Source: DATLOJ01 sp035536315
GTDB taxonomy: Bacteria > Actinomycetota > CADDZG01 > JAHWKV01
Direction of reading: 5' to 3'
Assembly (NCBI GenBank): GCA_035536315.1
Contig: DATLOJ010000029.1
Coordinates: forward strand, 1-52,972
Length of the DNA stretch: 52,972 nt
Shown: positions 16,774 through 26,027 of the stretch, one piece after another
Numbering within the stretch: the stretch's first letter is position 1
Layout of the letters: the number at the start of each line of letters is the position of its first letter
The notes under the pieces: model-generated
What the model saw: the letters and a program-made list of their open reading frames with translations, nothing else
Told to the model about the DNA's origin: nothing
Database searches by the model: none
Translations under genes and position numbers: made by a program

Positions 16774-17625
16774 ATGGAAACAAGGCGCGGCTCAATCGCC
16801 AAAGCGATGCTGCCGAAACTTCGCTCCTATCTCGATGAGCTCAAGTGGATCTACTCGGTTACACCCGATGCCCACAACTGGTTTCGTCTCTCGTTGGCCA
16901 GCGTCGGATTCCATCTCTCTAATGCTATGAACCGTTCGGAGAATCTGAGACCCGAGAAGGCAAGGCGCTACACGATGTGGGCGGGCCAAAAGCTCATCGA
17001 CGTATGGATAAGACCGCGCAGCGGTGACGTCTTTGTGCTGCACGAGGTGATCGGCGAATCCACTTACGAGGTTCCGCAGCTAAAGGAGCCGGAAGTGGTC
17101 GTGGACCTCGGAGCCAACATAGGCATGAGCACGGTGTATCTGGCCGCACGCTTCCCCAAGGCGCGATTCATCTGTGTTGAGCCGGATCCTGCCAACGTGG
17201 TGTTGCTTGCTCTCAACACGCGTCATCTCGACAATGTCGAGATCGTCCAGGGCGCCGCAGCGGGGGAGTCCGGCCAGCGCACATTCCACATTGGAGATCG
17301 CAGCTGGGCGGGCGGGCTCGAGGGGGCCGGCCGTGACGAGACGGTCCGCGCGTGGTCGATGAACGAAGTCATCGAGACGTTCGGCATCTCCCGAGTCGGA
17401 CTGCTCAAGGTCGATATCGAGGGAGCGGAGACCGAGCTGTTTTCAGTGAACGCCGAATGGCTCTCTAAAGTCGACTACATCATCGCCGAGCTGCACCCGC
17501 CTTACGGAATCGAGCAGTTCGAGAAGGAAGTGGGGGCCTGGGGACTAAATGTAATCCCTCCCGAAAAGGGCCTCGGAAACAACCTTCCTGTCGCGATAAG
17601 GCCGGAGTCGCCGCCCCAAGCCTGA
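16774..17625 (+). CDS. FkbM-family SAM-dependent methyltransferase
   Basis: A Rossmann methyltransferase of about 283 residues from ATG 16774. An in-frame ATG at 16732 adds 14 codons but lacks any ribosome site, whereas TAACGT lies eight bases before 16774. The SAM site is VVVDLGANIGMST and the acidic strand end ICVEPDP. The FkbM signature LLKVDIEGAE follows. FkbM enzymes methylate hydroxyl groups on sugars, polyketides or lipids. The N-terminal 80 residues are helical and unassigned. It is the first plus-strand gene after the peroxidase region; the acceptor is unknown. Confidence 0.85.
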   Translation: METRRGSIAKAMLPKLRSYLDELKWIYSVTPDAHNWFRLSLASVGFHLSNAMNRSENLRPEKARRYTMWAGQKLIDVWIRPRSGDVFVLHEVIGESTYEVPQLKEPEVVVDLGANIGMSTVYLAARFPKARFICVEPDPANVVLLALNTRHLDNVEIVQGAAAGESGQRTFHIGDRSWAGGLEGAGRDETVRAWSMNEVIETFGISRVGLLKVDIEGAETELFSVNAEWLSKVDYIIAELHPPYGIEQFEKEVGAWGLNVIPPEKGLGNNLPVAIRPESPPQA

Positions 17626-17648
17626 ACATCGCATTGCTTGCTTAGCCA

Positions 17649-17677
17649 TTGCGACTCGAAGGCAGGTGTGATATGAA
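17649..17677 (+). promoter_or_regulatory. Predicted promoter of the SPFH-RHH operon
   Basis: TTGCGA at 17649-17654, a 17-base spacer, and TATGAA at 17672-17677 make a plausible -35/-10 pair. The -10 lies inside the first unit of the tandem repeat, so a protein bound there would block initiation. Confidence 0.5.
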
Positions 17678-17701
17678 AATGATATCAAAAAGATATCAGG
17701 A
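17669..17701 (+). repeat. Three tandem 11-bp units, putative ribbon-helix-helix operator
   Basis: Units begin at 17669, 17680 and 17691 and read TGATATGAAAA, TGATATCAAAA and AGATATCAGGA, one per helical turn. Units two and three together form a perfect inverted repeat, TGATATC-AAAAA-GATATCA (17680-17698). Eleven-base spacing of half-sites is what Arc-type regulators bind, and such a regulator is encoded in the same operon. Confidence 0.6.
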
Positions 17702-17708
17702 GGTTGCG

Positions 17709-18572
17709 ATGAAAGAGAAGCTGGCTCCAGGTTTGTCCGGTTGGCCGATGCTCGTTGTAGACATCGCGGTCTTATTGGCAGGGTCTTGGATGATCGATCA
17801 AGCGATCCAAAACGAGTCCGAATTGATGGGCGTCGCAGCCGTGCTCGTTTTGAGCCTCGGAATTCTTCTTGCCACCGGTTTTACGATCATCGGTCCCAAC
17901 CTGTCGCGTGTGGTCACGTTCTTCGGCAGATATCTCGGGACAATTCGAAGGAACGGATTCGTCTGGACCTATCCCTTAACTGGTAAGGAGCTTGTCTCGC
18001 TGCGTATCCAAAACTTCGACAGCGACATCCTCAAGGTCAACGACGCCTCGGGTAACCCCATTGAAATTGCGGCCGTGATCGTATGGAGGGTCGTCGAGAC
18101 CGCCAAAGCAGCCTTCGAAGTCGAGGAGTACGCGAGCTTTATCAAGATCCAGACCGAGACTGCGGTGCGACACATGGCCAGCGAATATCCCTATGACAGC
18201 TACGTCGACGGCCAGCACTCGCTGAGAGGTAACGCCGATGAGGTCACGAACTCACTGCATCGAGAGCTTCAGACCCAGCTCGACCAGGCCGGCATAGAGA
18301 TTCTAAGGACACAGCTTCGTCGGCTCGCCTATTCGCCGGAGATTGCAGCCGACATGCTTCGCCGCCAGCAGGCGGAAGCGGTGGTCGCCGCGAGGACTCG
18401 AATCGTTGAGGGGGCCGTGGGCATGGTCGAGGAGGCTCTCGAGATGCTGAGCCGCAAACAGATAGTCGAGCTCGACGAGGAACGCAAGGCGACGATGGTG
18501 TCGAACCTGATGGTCGTTCTTTGTAGCGAGCATCACGCGCAGCCGGTGATCAACGCAGGATCGCTCTTCTAG
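17709..18572 (+). CDS. SPFH/Band 7 domain membrane protein
   Basis: A 287-residue protein from ATG 17709, chosen because AGGAGG lies five bases upstream. In-frame starts further up (17649, 17673) fall in the operator. Two N-terminal membrane segments (LVVDIAVLLAGSWMI; VAAVLVLSLGILLATGF) precede an SPFH domain: GRYLGTIRRNGFVW, ILKVNDASGNPIEIAAVIVW and VRHMASEYPYDSY. A helical tail follows with LRRQQAEAVVAARTRIVEGAVGM. SPFH proteins form ring-like membrane scaffolds that organise microdomains or shelter proteases. The ribbon-helix-helix gene follows after twelve bases. Confidence 0.9.
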   Translation: MKEKLAPGLSGWPMLVVDIAVLLAGSWMIDQAIQNESELMGVAAVLVLSLGILLATGFTIIGPNLSRVVTFFGRYLGTIRRNGFVWTYPLTGKELVSLRIQNFDSDILKVNDASGNPIEIAAVIVWRVVETAKAAFEVEEYASFIKIQTETAVRHMASEYPYDSYVDGQHSLRGNADEVTNSLHRELQTQLDQAGIEILRTQLRRLAYSPEIAADMLRRQQAEAVVAARTRIVEGAVGMVEEALEMLSRKQIVELDEERKATMVSNLMVVLCSEHHAQPVINAGSLF

Positions 18573-18584
18573 CGGGAGGCCATC

Positions 18585-18761
18585 TTGGCCAAGCGAAAAA
18601 GCTTCCTGTTACGAATCTCTCCCCAGCTTTACGACGCCCTGGAAAAGTGGGCCGCCGACGAGTTGCGCAGTGTTAACGGGCAGATCGAGTATCTGCTCAA
18701 TGAAGCTGCGAAGCGCACGGGCCGGGTGAAAGCGGGGAAGGACAAACGCGGGCCCGCCTAG
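18585..18761 (+). CDS. Arc-type ribbon-helix-helix DNA-binding protein
   Basis: A 58-residue basic protein from TTG 18585 with GGGAGG six bases upstream. KSFLLRISPQLYDALEKWA is a typical RHH beta-strand plus first helix, and SVNGQIEYLLNEAAKR the second helix. The C-terminus is lysine-rich. Dimers of this fold insert paired beta-strands in the DNA major groove. It stands twelve bases behind the SPFH gene, and the 11-bp tandem repeat at their promoter has the spacing expected for cooperative Arc-type dimers. Autoregulation is therefore likely, though not shown. Confidence 0.8.
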   Translation: MAKRKSFLLRISPQLYDALEKWAADELRSVNGQIEYLLNEAAKRTGRVKAGKDKRGPA

Positions 18762-18906
18762 CTGCGGCTTGTCTATCAGGAGAACTGCCGGAGCAAACCG
18801 CACTTGCCGTCTCAGTCACAGGCGTTCGTGGGTGCTTCGGCTTATAGGCTGAGAGAGATGACAGACGTAGTAATCATGGGTCCCGGAGTCGGCCGCAGGT
18901 GACCCT

Positions 18907-21900
18907 TTGAAGCCGGATATCGGCCCCGCCCTGGGCCGGCTGCGCGAAGCGGCCTCTCAGGTCGCGGGCGTATGGCCGGGTCTCGAGTGGAAGAAGGTCG
19001 CCGGCCCCGGGCCGGACACCTACGAGCTCAAGGAGTTTGGTTTTCCCGGAATGGTCCTGGAGCCCGGCAAGGAGTTGAAGCTGAGCTGCAGGCTGGATCT
19101 TCCAGATGAGTTTGCGGGGGTTTCGTTCGCCGGCCAGCCCCTCGAGATGACCGTCAACAGCCTTTACCCCGTCGACGTCAGCTACGAAGGCCGCTCCCTG
19201 CTGAACGGCGATATTCCAACGGTCGCGTTGGGCCCTGCCCTGATTCGCATTGTCGACGAGTTGAAGTCTGGCGATAACGGTGAGCTGTCAATCAACATCC
19301 GGCCCCCGCACAACCAGGTGATGGCCTGGGTCTGGGTGAAGCTCACAACCCCGGCCCTTCGCGAGAGGGCAGAGGTTCTCGACATAGCGTGGGCTCAGCT
19401 GGTCACCGCCCACACCCTGGCGGCGTCGGACGAAGACTTTCGGGTGGTCGTGGCCGCGGCTTCGGTCGTCCCTGAAACGCTTCCGACGGAGGAGAGCGAA
19501 CTGAAGCGGACGCTCGGGGAATTAAGCGAGGCTCTGACTCCATTTCACGAACGCGCAGCCCAGCTCAAGGTTCACTTGATCGGGCACTCCCACATCGACA
19601 TGAACTGGCTATGGACCTGGAAGGACACAGTCGAGGTTCTAAGGCGCGACTTTCGCTCGATCGTGGCGATGCTCGAGGACTACCCCGAGATGCGCTTCAC
19701 GCACAGCCAGCCGGCCACTTACGAAGTCATCAAGCAAGAAGAGCCGGAGCTGTTCAAGAAGGTCCAAGGCTTCATCCAGAGCGGAAGGTGGGAGCCCGCG
19801 ACGATGACGTGGGTCGAGGGGGACACAAACATGGCTTCAGGCGAGGCCATGGCGCGCCAGCTTCTCGAGGGCGTGCGTTACACCCGCGAGGAGCTGGGGG
19901 CCGATCCTGCAGTGTTCATGGCCCCCGACACGTTTGGGCACGCAGGCAACTTGCCGCAACTGGCGCAGTCGGCTGGTGCCATCTCCTACTACCACCACCG
20001 CTGCAACCCTGGGCAGGACGATAGATGGCCCGCTTACTGGTGGGAGGGGCAGGACGGGTCGCGCATCCTGGGCATATCGACGGGTACTTACAACGGCGAG
20101 ATAACCGCCGGTGCGCTGGCGCTGGCCGCGGCCCATGCGTACAAGCACGGTCACACATCTTCTCTTCATTTCTTCGGAGTCGGCGATCACGGTGGCGGGC
20201 CGACTCGCCAGAGCCTCGATGCCTTGCGCAGGATTCAAAAGGTACCAGGCCTCCCGCATGGCGAGTGCAGCAGCCTCGAGTCGTACTCCCGGGAGATCAT
20301 CGAAAGCGAAGTGCCTCTGCCGGTGCATAGAGGGGAATCACGAACAGTCTTCGAAGGCTGTTACACAACTCACGCCGACACCAAGCTTGCCAACCGGCTT
20401 GGTGAAAACCTGCTGGTTACCGCGGACACGCTGGCCGCAGCGGCTGGGATCGATGCAGCGGGACTTCAGGATCCCTGGAGGAGGATCCTCTTCCACCAAT
20501 TCCACGACATCCTCGACGGCTCTGCCATTCACGAGGCGTATGAGCACACCCATGAGGATCTCGAGCATGTGATCGAGGAGTCAACGCGCGTGATCGCCGA
20601 GGCTCTCGATGCGCTGACCGCCGGTGAAGATGGCGACGTTCTGGTCGTGAATCCTTGCGGGTTCGAGCGGGACGATGTGGTTGTGGTTCCCGACCTCGAG
20701 GGCGAAGGCAACATCTGGCTTCGGGGGCCGAATGGGTCGCGAGTACCCGCTCAGTACACAGAGGACGGATTGATCTTCGTGGCGAACGTCCGCGCATTCG
20801 GGACGGCGTCGTACTCGATCGATAAGGGCTCAGGCGAGCCAGAAAGCTTGGAAGCGGTTCTGAGGTCCACCCGCGCAATTCCCATCGACTTCCTGGGGCA
20901 TTACGCGTCCGAGGGTGGTTATTTCCGAGTAGATACCGATCTGTTCGACATCTTCGTTCGAAGGGATTGCGGAATCATCACCTCGTTCATCGACAAGCGG
21001 GTGGGACGCGAGCTGGTCTCTTACGGTATGAGACGGTCGAGCGATTACGCGGACACTGCTCGCGTCGACCTTGCCCTCGGGGTTCTGCAGCTTTCCGAGG
21101 AACTTCCTCACGGAATGACCGCATGGCATCTAGACGAGGTGCACAAGGAGACGTCTTTCCTTCGGGGAGCGACCACGGAGATCGTGGAAGCCGGTGCGGT
21201 TCGCTTGATTCTCGAGACCGTGCACAACGTTGAAGGTTCGTCGGTGAGGCAGCGAACCATCTTCTATCGGAACCTGCCGCGAGTGGATTACGAAACTCAT
21301 CTCGACTGGAAGGAGGTCGGGGACTCCGAGCGCGGCGTTCCCAACCTGAAGATTGCGTTCACCGCGCGCACGCTGGACTGCGAGGCGTGGTTCGAGACGC
21401 CGTTCGGAGCGGTGCGGCGTCCGGCAGACGGTCAGGAGGTTCCTGCGCTCCGATGGGCCGACGCAGGAGGAGAGGAGTATGGGGTCGCCCTCGTCAACGA
21501 CTCGAAGTACGGCTACGACATTCTTGGCAACAGGATTCGGCTATCGCTGGTGAGAAGCGCATACGACCCTGATGCCATATCGGACGCCGGGGAACACGAG
21601 ATCCGCTACAGCCTTTATCCGCATCCGGGGGACTGGCGGTCGGCGGGGGTGGTGAGGGTGGCTCGCGGCTTCAATCAGCCGCTGATCGGCAGAGTGCCTT
21701 CCAGAAGCCTCGGTGGCTCGGTAAACAAGGATGTGTTCCGGCCGACGGTCTCGAATGACTCCGTGATGATCGAGTGCCTGAGGAATTCATACGGTGGGCA
21801 GGGCAGAGTCATTCGTCTGTACGAGCCACATGGAAGTCCGGCCAAAGTGGAGATCGGCGGGATCCCATCGGGGGCCGGGGTTTGGGAAACCAACCTCGCC

Positions 21901-21990
21901 GAGGACAAGATGAGGAAGCTGGACCCGAGCGGTGGACCCCTCGCGCTCGAGCTGAGCCCGTGGCAGGTAGTCACCCTATTGATCGAGTAA
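18907..21990 (+). CDS. Alpha-mannosidase, GH38
   Basis: A 1027-residue zinc-dependent retaining alpha-mannosidase without a signal peptide. After an N-terminal beta-domain of about 215 residues, HLIGHSHIDMNWLWTW (near 225) carries the zinc His and Asp. FMAPDTFGHAGNLPQ (near 340) holds the nucleophile Asp and a zinc His region. Domain order then follows GH38: helical linker with FHQFHDILDGSAIHEAY (a zinc His) and the long C-terminal beta-sandwich region. Likely frees mannose from imported manno-oligosaccharides or glycan fragments in the cytoplasm. The start is TTG 18907 with AGGTGA upstream. A 14-codon frame (18859-18903) precedes it and could be a leader, but is unsupported. Confidence 0.92.
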   Translation: MKPDIGPALGRLREAASQVAGVWPGLEWKKVAGPGPDTYELKEFGFPGMVLEPGKELKLSCRLDLPDEFAGVSFAGQPLEMTVNSLYPVDVSYEGRSLLNGDIPTVALGPALIRIVDELKSGDNGELSINIRPPHNQVMAWVWVKLTTPALRERAEVLDIAWAQLVTAHTLAASDEDFRVVVAAASVVPETLPTEESELKRTLGELSEALTPFHERAAQLKVHLIGHSHIDMNWLWTWKDTVEVLRRDFRSIVAMLEDYPEMRFTHSQPATYEVIKQEEPELFKKVQGFIQSGRWEPATMTWVEGDTNMASGEAMARQLLEGVRYTREELGADPAVFMAPDTFGHAGNLPQLAQSAGAISYYHHRCNPGQDDRWPAYWWEGQDGSRILGISTGTYNGEITAGALALAAAHAYKHGHTSSLHFFGVGDHGGGPTRQSLDALRRIQKVPGLPHGECSSLESYSREIIESEVPLPVHRGESRTVFEGCYTTHADTKLANRLGENLLVTADTLAAAAGIDAAGLQDPWRRILFHQFHDILDGSAIHEAYEHTHEDLEHVIEESTRVIAEALDALTAGEDGDVLVVNPCGFERDDVVVVPDLEGEGNIWLRGPNGSRVPAQYTEDGLIFVANVRAFGTASYSIDKGSGEPESLEAVLRSTRAIPIDFLGHYASEGGYFRVDTDLFDIFVRRDCGIITSFIDKRVGRELVSYGMRRSSDYADTARVDLALGVLQLSEELPHGMTAWHLDEVHKETSFLRGATTEIVEAGAVRLILETVHNVEGSSVRQRTIFYRNLPRVDYETHLDWKEVGDSERGVPNLKIAFTARTLDCEAWFETPFGAVRRPADGQEVPALRWADAGGEEYGVALVNDSKYGYDILGNRIRLSLVRSAYDPDAISDAGEHEIRYSLYPHPGDWRSAGVVRVARGFNQPLIGRVPSRSLGGSVNKDVFRPTVSNDSVMIECLRNSYGGQGRVIRLYEPHGSPAKVEIGGIPSGAGVWETNLAEDKMRKLDPSGGPLALELSPWQVVTLLIE

Positions 21991-22111
21991 AACCACCCGG
22001 GCTGTTACTTCTAGTAAAGAGAGTAAAGCTGAGTCGCCGCGTGCGACACGAGCCGATTGCCTTCACTGTGAACGATGACGTACGGTCGATTCCAGAAAAG
22101 AGAGGAGTCGC

Positions 22112-22531
22112 ATGCGACACAGCCGAGAGTGGTCCTGGACCTTGACTGCTTCGCCTTCGGGAGGGACCAGACGCCGGATCCAATGGATGAGGCTTGTCGT
22201 CCTGGCAATTGGAGCGAGCGCAGCGCTACTGCTCGCCGGCTTTGCTTTCGCCACCACTCAGGAGCCAGCCGCCCCGCCGGTTCCTCAGACCGTCGACGTG
22301 GAACCGGTTCCTCAGCCGCCTCCAATCAACGAGCTCGGTCTTGTGGTGGTCGATGAGTTCGGAACAACCCTTCAACCAGAAGAGCCTTACCGTGCCCCGG
22401 CGCCGAGGCCCGCAGTTGCTCCCGGGCCGGAGGGCAACTGGCAGATCGTTCTCTACAATTCGCGACTGATTCTTCTAGAGGGTTCACAAACCGGGCAGTG
22501 GTCGAGAGGCGTCACTCACAAGCGGGCCTGA
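22112..22531 (+). CDS. Small proline-rich exported protein of unknown function
   Basis: A 139-residue protein from ATG 22112 with GAGGAG nine bases upstream. A basic stretch of about 25 residues precedes one hydrophobic segment (LVVLAIGASAALLLAGFAFA), followed by a Pro-rich region (PPVPQTVDVEPVPQPPP and later YRAPAPRPAVAPGP) and a short C-terminal piece NWQIVLYNSRLILLEG. I do not recognise the family. The layout suggests a membrane-anchored or secreted protein with an extended linker, and no enzyme motif is visible. Flanked by the mannosidase and an SDR gene on the same strand, with gaps over 100 bases on both sides. Confidence 0.6.
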   Translation: MRHSREWSWTLTASPSGGTRRRIQWMRLVVLAIGASAALLLAGFAFATTQEPAAPPVPQTVDVEPVPQPPPINELGLVVVDEFGTTLQPEEPYRAPAPRPAVAPGPEGNWQIVLYNSRLILLEGSQTGQWSRGVTHKRA

Positions 22532-22661
22532 GTTCCGAACTTAAAGAGTCACCTTTCCTGCATGGCCGGCCGAGGATGCCATCCCCGCTGTTGGACCTGA
22601 ATCCAAGCGCTCGCCGGAGTTTGGTCGAATAACCTCGAATCCTTAAGGGAAAGGAACGACA

Positions 22662-23510
22662 TTGACCGAGCACGCCGTTCTGATAACAGGGGCGTCCACC
22701 GGCTTCGGCCGTGAGCTTGCACTCGCCCTTCCAAAGGCCGGACACATTCCCATCGCCTCGATGCGCGACATCGATGGGCGCAACGCGAAGAACGCCGCTG
22801 CGCTGCAGGATGCCGGAGTGAAGGTTGTTGAAATCGATGTGACCGACGATGCCTCGGTTGAGCGCGGGGTTGGGGAGGCGGCTTCTGCTGCCGGTCGCAT
22901 CGACGTTTTGATCAACAACGCCGGCTATGGAGTTTGGGGGCCGGTCGAAGCCGCAACGGTTGACGACCTCAAGGCCCAGTTCGACACGAACGTATTCGGT
23001 GTCCATCGGATGGTGAGAGCTGTGACGCCAATGATGAAGCAGCAGGGGTCCGGTCTTTTGGTCCACGTTTCCAGTGGGGCCGGAAGAGTGGTCTTTCCCG
23101 GATCCGGCGTGTACTGCGCATCCAAATGGGCCCTCGAGGCTCTGGCTGAGGGCCTTCGCTACGAACTAGCCCATCTTGGGGTCGACAGCGTCATCATCGA
23201 GCCGGGTCCCTACGCGACTGAGTTTCACAAAAGCGTTGCGAAAGTTTCCGACGCCGGCCGCGAGGCTGAGTACGCTCATGTGGCCCAGGCTCAAGAAAAC
23301 AGGGGCAAGAGCATGAAGATGGGGGACCCCAGCGAGGTCATCGACGCGATCATCAGCCTCATCGACACCCCTAGGGGGGCAAGGCCGACCCGCGTCGTGG
23401 CCCATCCCCTTCAAGAGGACCTCGATCGTTTGAACTCCGAACAGGCGGTGATTCAGCGAAAGGTTCTGGCGATGTTCCAATCTGTGGAGTTGGAATCCAA
23501 CGGGGTATGA
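22662..23510 (+). CDS. Short-chain dehydrogenase/reductase (classical SDR)
   Basis: A 282-residue Rossmann oxidoreductase from TTG 22662, with AAGGGAAAGGA upstream. Cofactor motif TGASTGFGRE (TGxxxGxG), NNAGYGVWG, catalytic Ser in VHVSSGAGR and the YCASK Tyr/Lys pair are all present. R-D after strand two (SMRDID) does not clearly settle NAD versus NADP. Specificity is unknown; the closest general pattern is the group annotated as oxidoreductases acting on ketones or sugars. It converges on the GH51 gene with 25 bases between. Confidence 0.9.
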   Translation: MTEHAVLITGASTGFGRELALALPKAGHIPIASMRDIDGRNAKNAAALQDAGVKVVEIDVTDDASVERGVGEAASAAGRIDVLINNAGYGVWGPVEAATVDDLKAQFDTNVFGVHRMVRAVTPMMKQQGSGLLVHVSSGAGRVVFPGSGVYCASKWALEALAEGLRYELAHLGVDSVIIEPGPYATEFHKSVAKVSDAGREAEYAHVAQAQENRGKSMKMGDPSEVIDAIISLIDTPRGARPTRVVAHPLQEDLDRLNSEQAVIQRKVLAMFQSVELESNGV

Positions 23511-23535
23511 CGCCAAGACATTGCCGCCGTTAGTT

Positions 23536-25068
23536 CTACGCGTTCGGGTCAGACCCTACGGTGGAGGGGACTATCAAAGCTCCGCAGGTATGTGGGGGCA
23601 CCTGGAAGATCGCGCGGCCCGAACTGTCTGTGTCGATTGGAAACTCACGAATGCCCAGGGTCTCCGGATGGGCGGCGCTGTTGACGGAGAAAGTGTCCGG
23701 CCCCCACACGTATTGGAAGCGGCCGGGACGATCCGGGGGTAGCCCGATCACCGTGACCTTTGCCGGCTCATCGAGCTTGCGGTTTGCGATGAACACCGTT
23801 GTTCCCGAGCCATCGCTAGAACAAGCGGCGTCCACCGCCGGCGATCTGCGGTGCGCGGTCAGGGGTGTCGATGCGAGCGGAGCATCGTAGGGCGGGGTGT
23901 CCTCGAACGGCTTCACGTCAAGGGAGTCTGTGGCGACGTCAACCTCGTGCGCGTCCTTCCGCGAGGCCTCCCGGTACATGAGCCCGACGAGGTAACCCGA
24001 GGTCACGAACATGTTCTCGCCTCTTGTCTGGATCGGGGCCATGCAGTTCACCAACTGGCTGATCATCGCCAGCTTCACGCGATCGGCGCGTTCGATCATG
24101 CGGTTGTAACAACCAGCAAAGAAGAGGGCGTCCGACAGGCGAGCGTTGGTGTGGAGGAGCTCCTCCCAAATTCCCCAAAGGTTCCACTCGTCCAGTGAGA
24201 GAGGAACAGGCCTTCCCGGTGAGACCCTGTCGTTTATTGCAGAGACTCGGTCGAGCATCGCTCCGAGATCGTCCGATCCAGTAGCAACTTGCAGATAATC
24301 GGTCTCGCTTTCGCACAGTGCTCTGTCGAACCCAGGGCCGGGGAAGTACCAGTGCACCGACAAGGCATCGACCGCCGAGCGTGCCCGCGTGAGGACCGTT
24401 TCGTTCCAACTCTGCTCGTACTCGGGATTGCCGGAGTCGGCGCACCCGACACCGACGATCTTGATGCTGGGATCGACTGCGCGCATTGCGTCGGAGAATT
24501 GAACCAGGCCCGCCGCGTACTGGTCTGGGGGGCAGTGTCCCAACTCCCATCCGCCGTAGGTCTCGTTTCCAACGGCCCACCACGCGACTTGTCTGGGACT
24601 CTTGCCGTCCGTGTTGCAGTACCGAACCCAGCCGGCGGCTTCGTCGGGAGTGCCCGTACCGAAGTTCGCAACCAGGAGAGGCTCTGCGTCCACGTCGAGG
24701 CAGTACTGCAGGAACTCGTCGGTACCGAACTCATTGGTTTCGGGCGGGCCCAACCTGCGCGAGAGGTCCTCGCCGACCCTGTCGCCGAATCGAAAGTCCG
24801 TCCAGAACGTTCTGTCGTAGTGCTTGCGCGGCTTGGGGCCTACCCCATCAGTCCAGTGGTACCAGGCTGAGAAGCAGCCACCCGGGTATCGCAGCATGGT
24901 TGGCGATAGCGTCGAAACGGCCGCTTTCACGTCCGCGCGCGGCCCACCCTTGTTCTGGTCCCAAGCTCCCCCGTAGATCGCGTATCCCAAATGCTCCACG
25001 AGCCCGCCGAATATGTATGGACTGAGAGCGGCGATCCGCTTGCCGACCCTAATTTCTGCTGTTTGCAT
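23536..25068 (-). CDS. Alpha-L-arabinofuranosidase, GH51
   Basis: A 510-residue retaining arabinofuranosidase. The acid/base is Glu169 in WAVGNETYGGW and the nucleophile Glu294 in LSLDEWNLWG. LRYPGGCFSAWYHW near 60 and ALSVHWYFPGPGF near 235 are further substrate-site segments. The C-terminal jelly-roll is of usual length. No signal peptide, so it probably trims arabinose from imported oligosaccharides. Preceded on the same strand by an exported protein gene, 53 bases upstream, and possibly co-transcribed with it. Confidence 0.93.
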   Translation of the reverse strand: MQTAEIRVGKRIAALSPYIFGGLVEHLGYAIYGGAWDQNKGGPRADVKAAVSTLSPTMLRYPGGCFSAWYHWTDGVGPKPRKHYDRTFWTDFRFGDRVGEDLSRRLGPPETNEFGTDEFLQYCLDVDAEPLLVANFGTGTPDEAAGWVRYCNTDGKSPRQVAWWAVGNETYGGWELGHCPPDQYAAGLVQFSDAMRAVDPSIKIVGVGCADSGNPEYEQSWNETVLTRARSAVDALSVHWYFPGPGFDRALCESETDYLQVATGSDDLGAMLDRVSAINDRVSPGRPVPLSLDEWNLWGIWEELLHTNARLSDALFFAGCYNRMIERADRVKLAMISQLVNCMAPIQTRGENMFVTSGYLVGLMYREASRKDAHEVDVATDSLDVKPFEDTPPYDAPLASTPLTAHRRSPAVDAACSSDGSGTTVFIANRKLDEPAKVTVIGLPPDRPGRFQYVWGPDTFSVNSAAHPETLGIREFPIDTDSSGRAIFQVPPHTCGALIVPSTVGSDPNA

Positions 25069-25121
25069 TACAACGGCGTCCCGTCCCCGTCGACCATCAG
25101 GGTCTCAGCCGAACTCGATCG

Positions 25122-26021
25122 CTATTCAGGGTCGAGCTTCTGCAGAACTATCTCGCTGTTCTCCTCATAAGTGCCACCATCGGGGTCGGAGGCAGTGCTG
25201 CGACCGATCTGTTTGACAGTCATGCGTCTTTCCGGTGAAAACCATTCCGTCTCGGTGCCTTCTTCCTTGCCCGACTCCGGCCCAAACGATGTGGTGATGG
25301 TGTACTTGCGTTCGATGACGAAGGTGTCTACCGGCACCCCGCCGATCGTGACGCTCTCTTTGCGAACCACCTGGGCCGAGCCCTGGTAGCGGAAGGCGAT
25401 GGTCTCCTGCTGCCCTTCCTCCTCGAAAGTCTCCGAGCAACTCGAATCCGCGTTCCAGGACTTGCCCTGGCTGAGCGGAAGCTCGATCTGAACGACGTCC
25501 GGCTCCCAGTTGCATTCGAAACCAAAGTTCATTGACTGAATCTTCATCCCGCCCACCGTCCATGAGACCTCGTATTCGGAATCGTCGGCCCCGCCGTACC
25601 GGTAGATCTGCTTCGTCTCCTCCGTCGTGCCGCCGTATGTCGAGATGAGAAGGGTGAGGTCTTCCTTATCGGGCTCCTCGTTCGGATACGTGACGGTGCT
25701 GTGGTACCTGTATCTGCCGTTTTGCGCGCCATGGCCCTGCGGCCCTGCAGGCAAAGGTTGCTGGGGCGTCTGTGCGGGAGGGGCGGCCGCATCCGTTCCT
25801 GGAGCGGCTCCTTGTTCCACTCCTTCGGGGGGCAGCGTCTCGGAACCTGGGGCCGGATGAGGGGCTTGGTTCACGCCGGTTGGCGGAGCGTCGGGCGAGA
25901 ACGCCTTGACGGGTGGTGGCGGGGGCGTTAGTGCCAACAACGCAATTAGCGCGGTGATCAGCAGTATCGACTGAGATGCGAAAAGCGCGCGGACAAGTGA
26001 CGATGTGGGGCGAAGATTCAT
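25122..26021 (-). CDS. Exported protein with Pro-rich linker, distant paralogue of the local lipoprotein family
   Basis: A 299-residue protein with one N-terminal hydrophobic segment (SILLITALIALLALT) and no lipobox. A long Pro/Gly/Gln linker runs from about 33 to 100. A beta-rich domain follows: VQIELPLSQGKSW, VDTFVIERKYTITTS and WFSPERRMTVKQIG. The order signal, Pro-rich linker, fP-x-x-G-x-x-W matches the lipoproteins at 5627-6703 and 37209-38234, but the post-cysteine GVKE motif is missing, so any relation is remote. Function unknown. Start ATG 26021 looks leaderless (see 26028-26033). The gene runs divergently from the large transporter operon. Confidence 0.72.
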   Translation of the reverse strand: MNLRPTSSLVRALFASQSILLITALIALLALTPPPPPVKAFSPDAPPTGVNQAPHPAPGSETLPPEGVEQGAAPGTDAAAPPAQTPQQPLPAGPQGHGAQNGRYRYHSTVTYPNEEPDKEDLTLLISTYGGTTEETKQIYRYGGADDSEYEVSWTVGGMKIQSMNFGFECNWEPDVVQIELPLSQGKSWNADSSCSETFEEEGQQETIAFRYQGSAQVVRKESVTIGGVPVDTFVIERKYTITTSFGPESGKEEGTETEWFSPERRMTVKQIGRSTASDPDGGTYEENSEIVLQKLDPE

Positions 26022-26027
26022 CTGCCC

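Noticed and set aside
18859..18903. 14-codon frame just before the alpha-mannosidase, possible leader peptide
   Set aside because: No attenuator hairpin or diagnostic codon run is seen; chance frames of this size are common.
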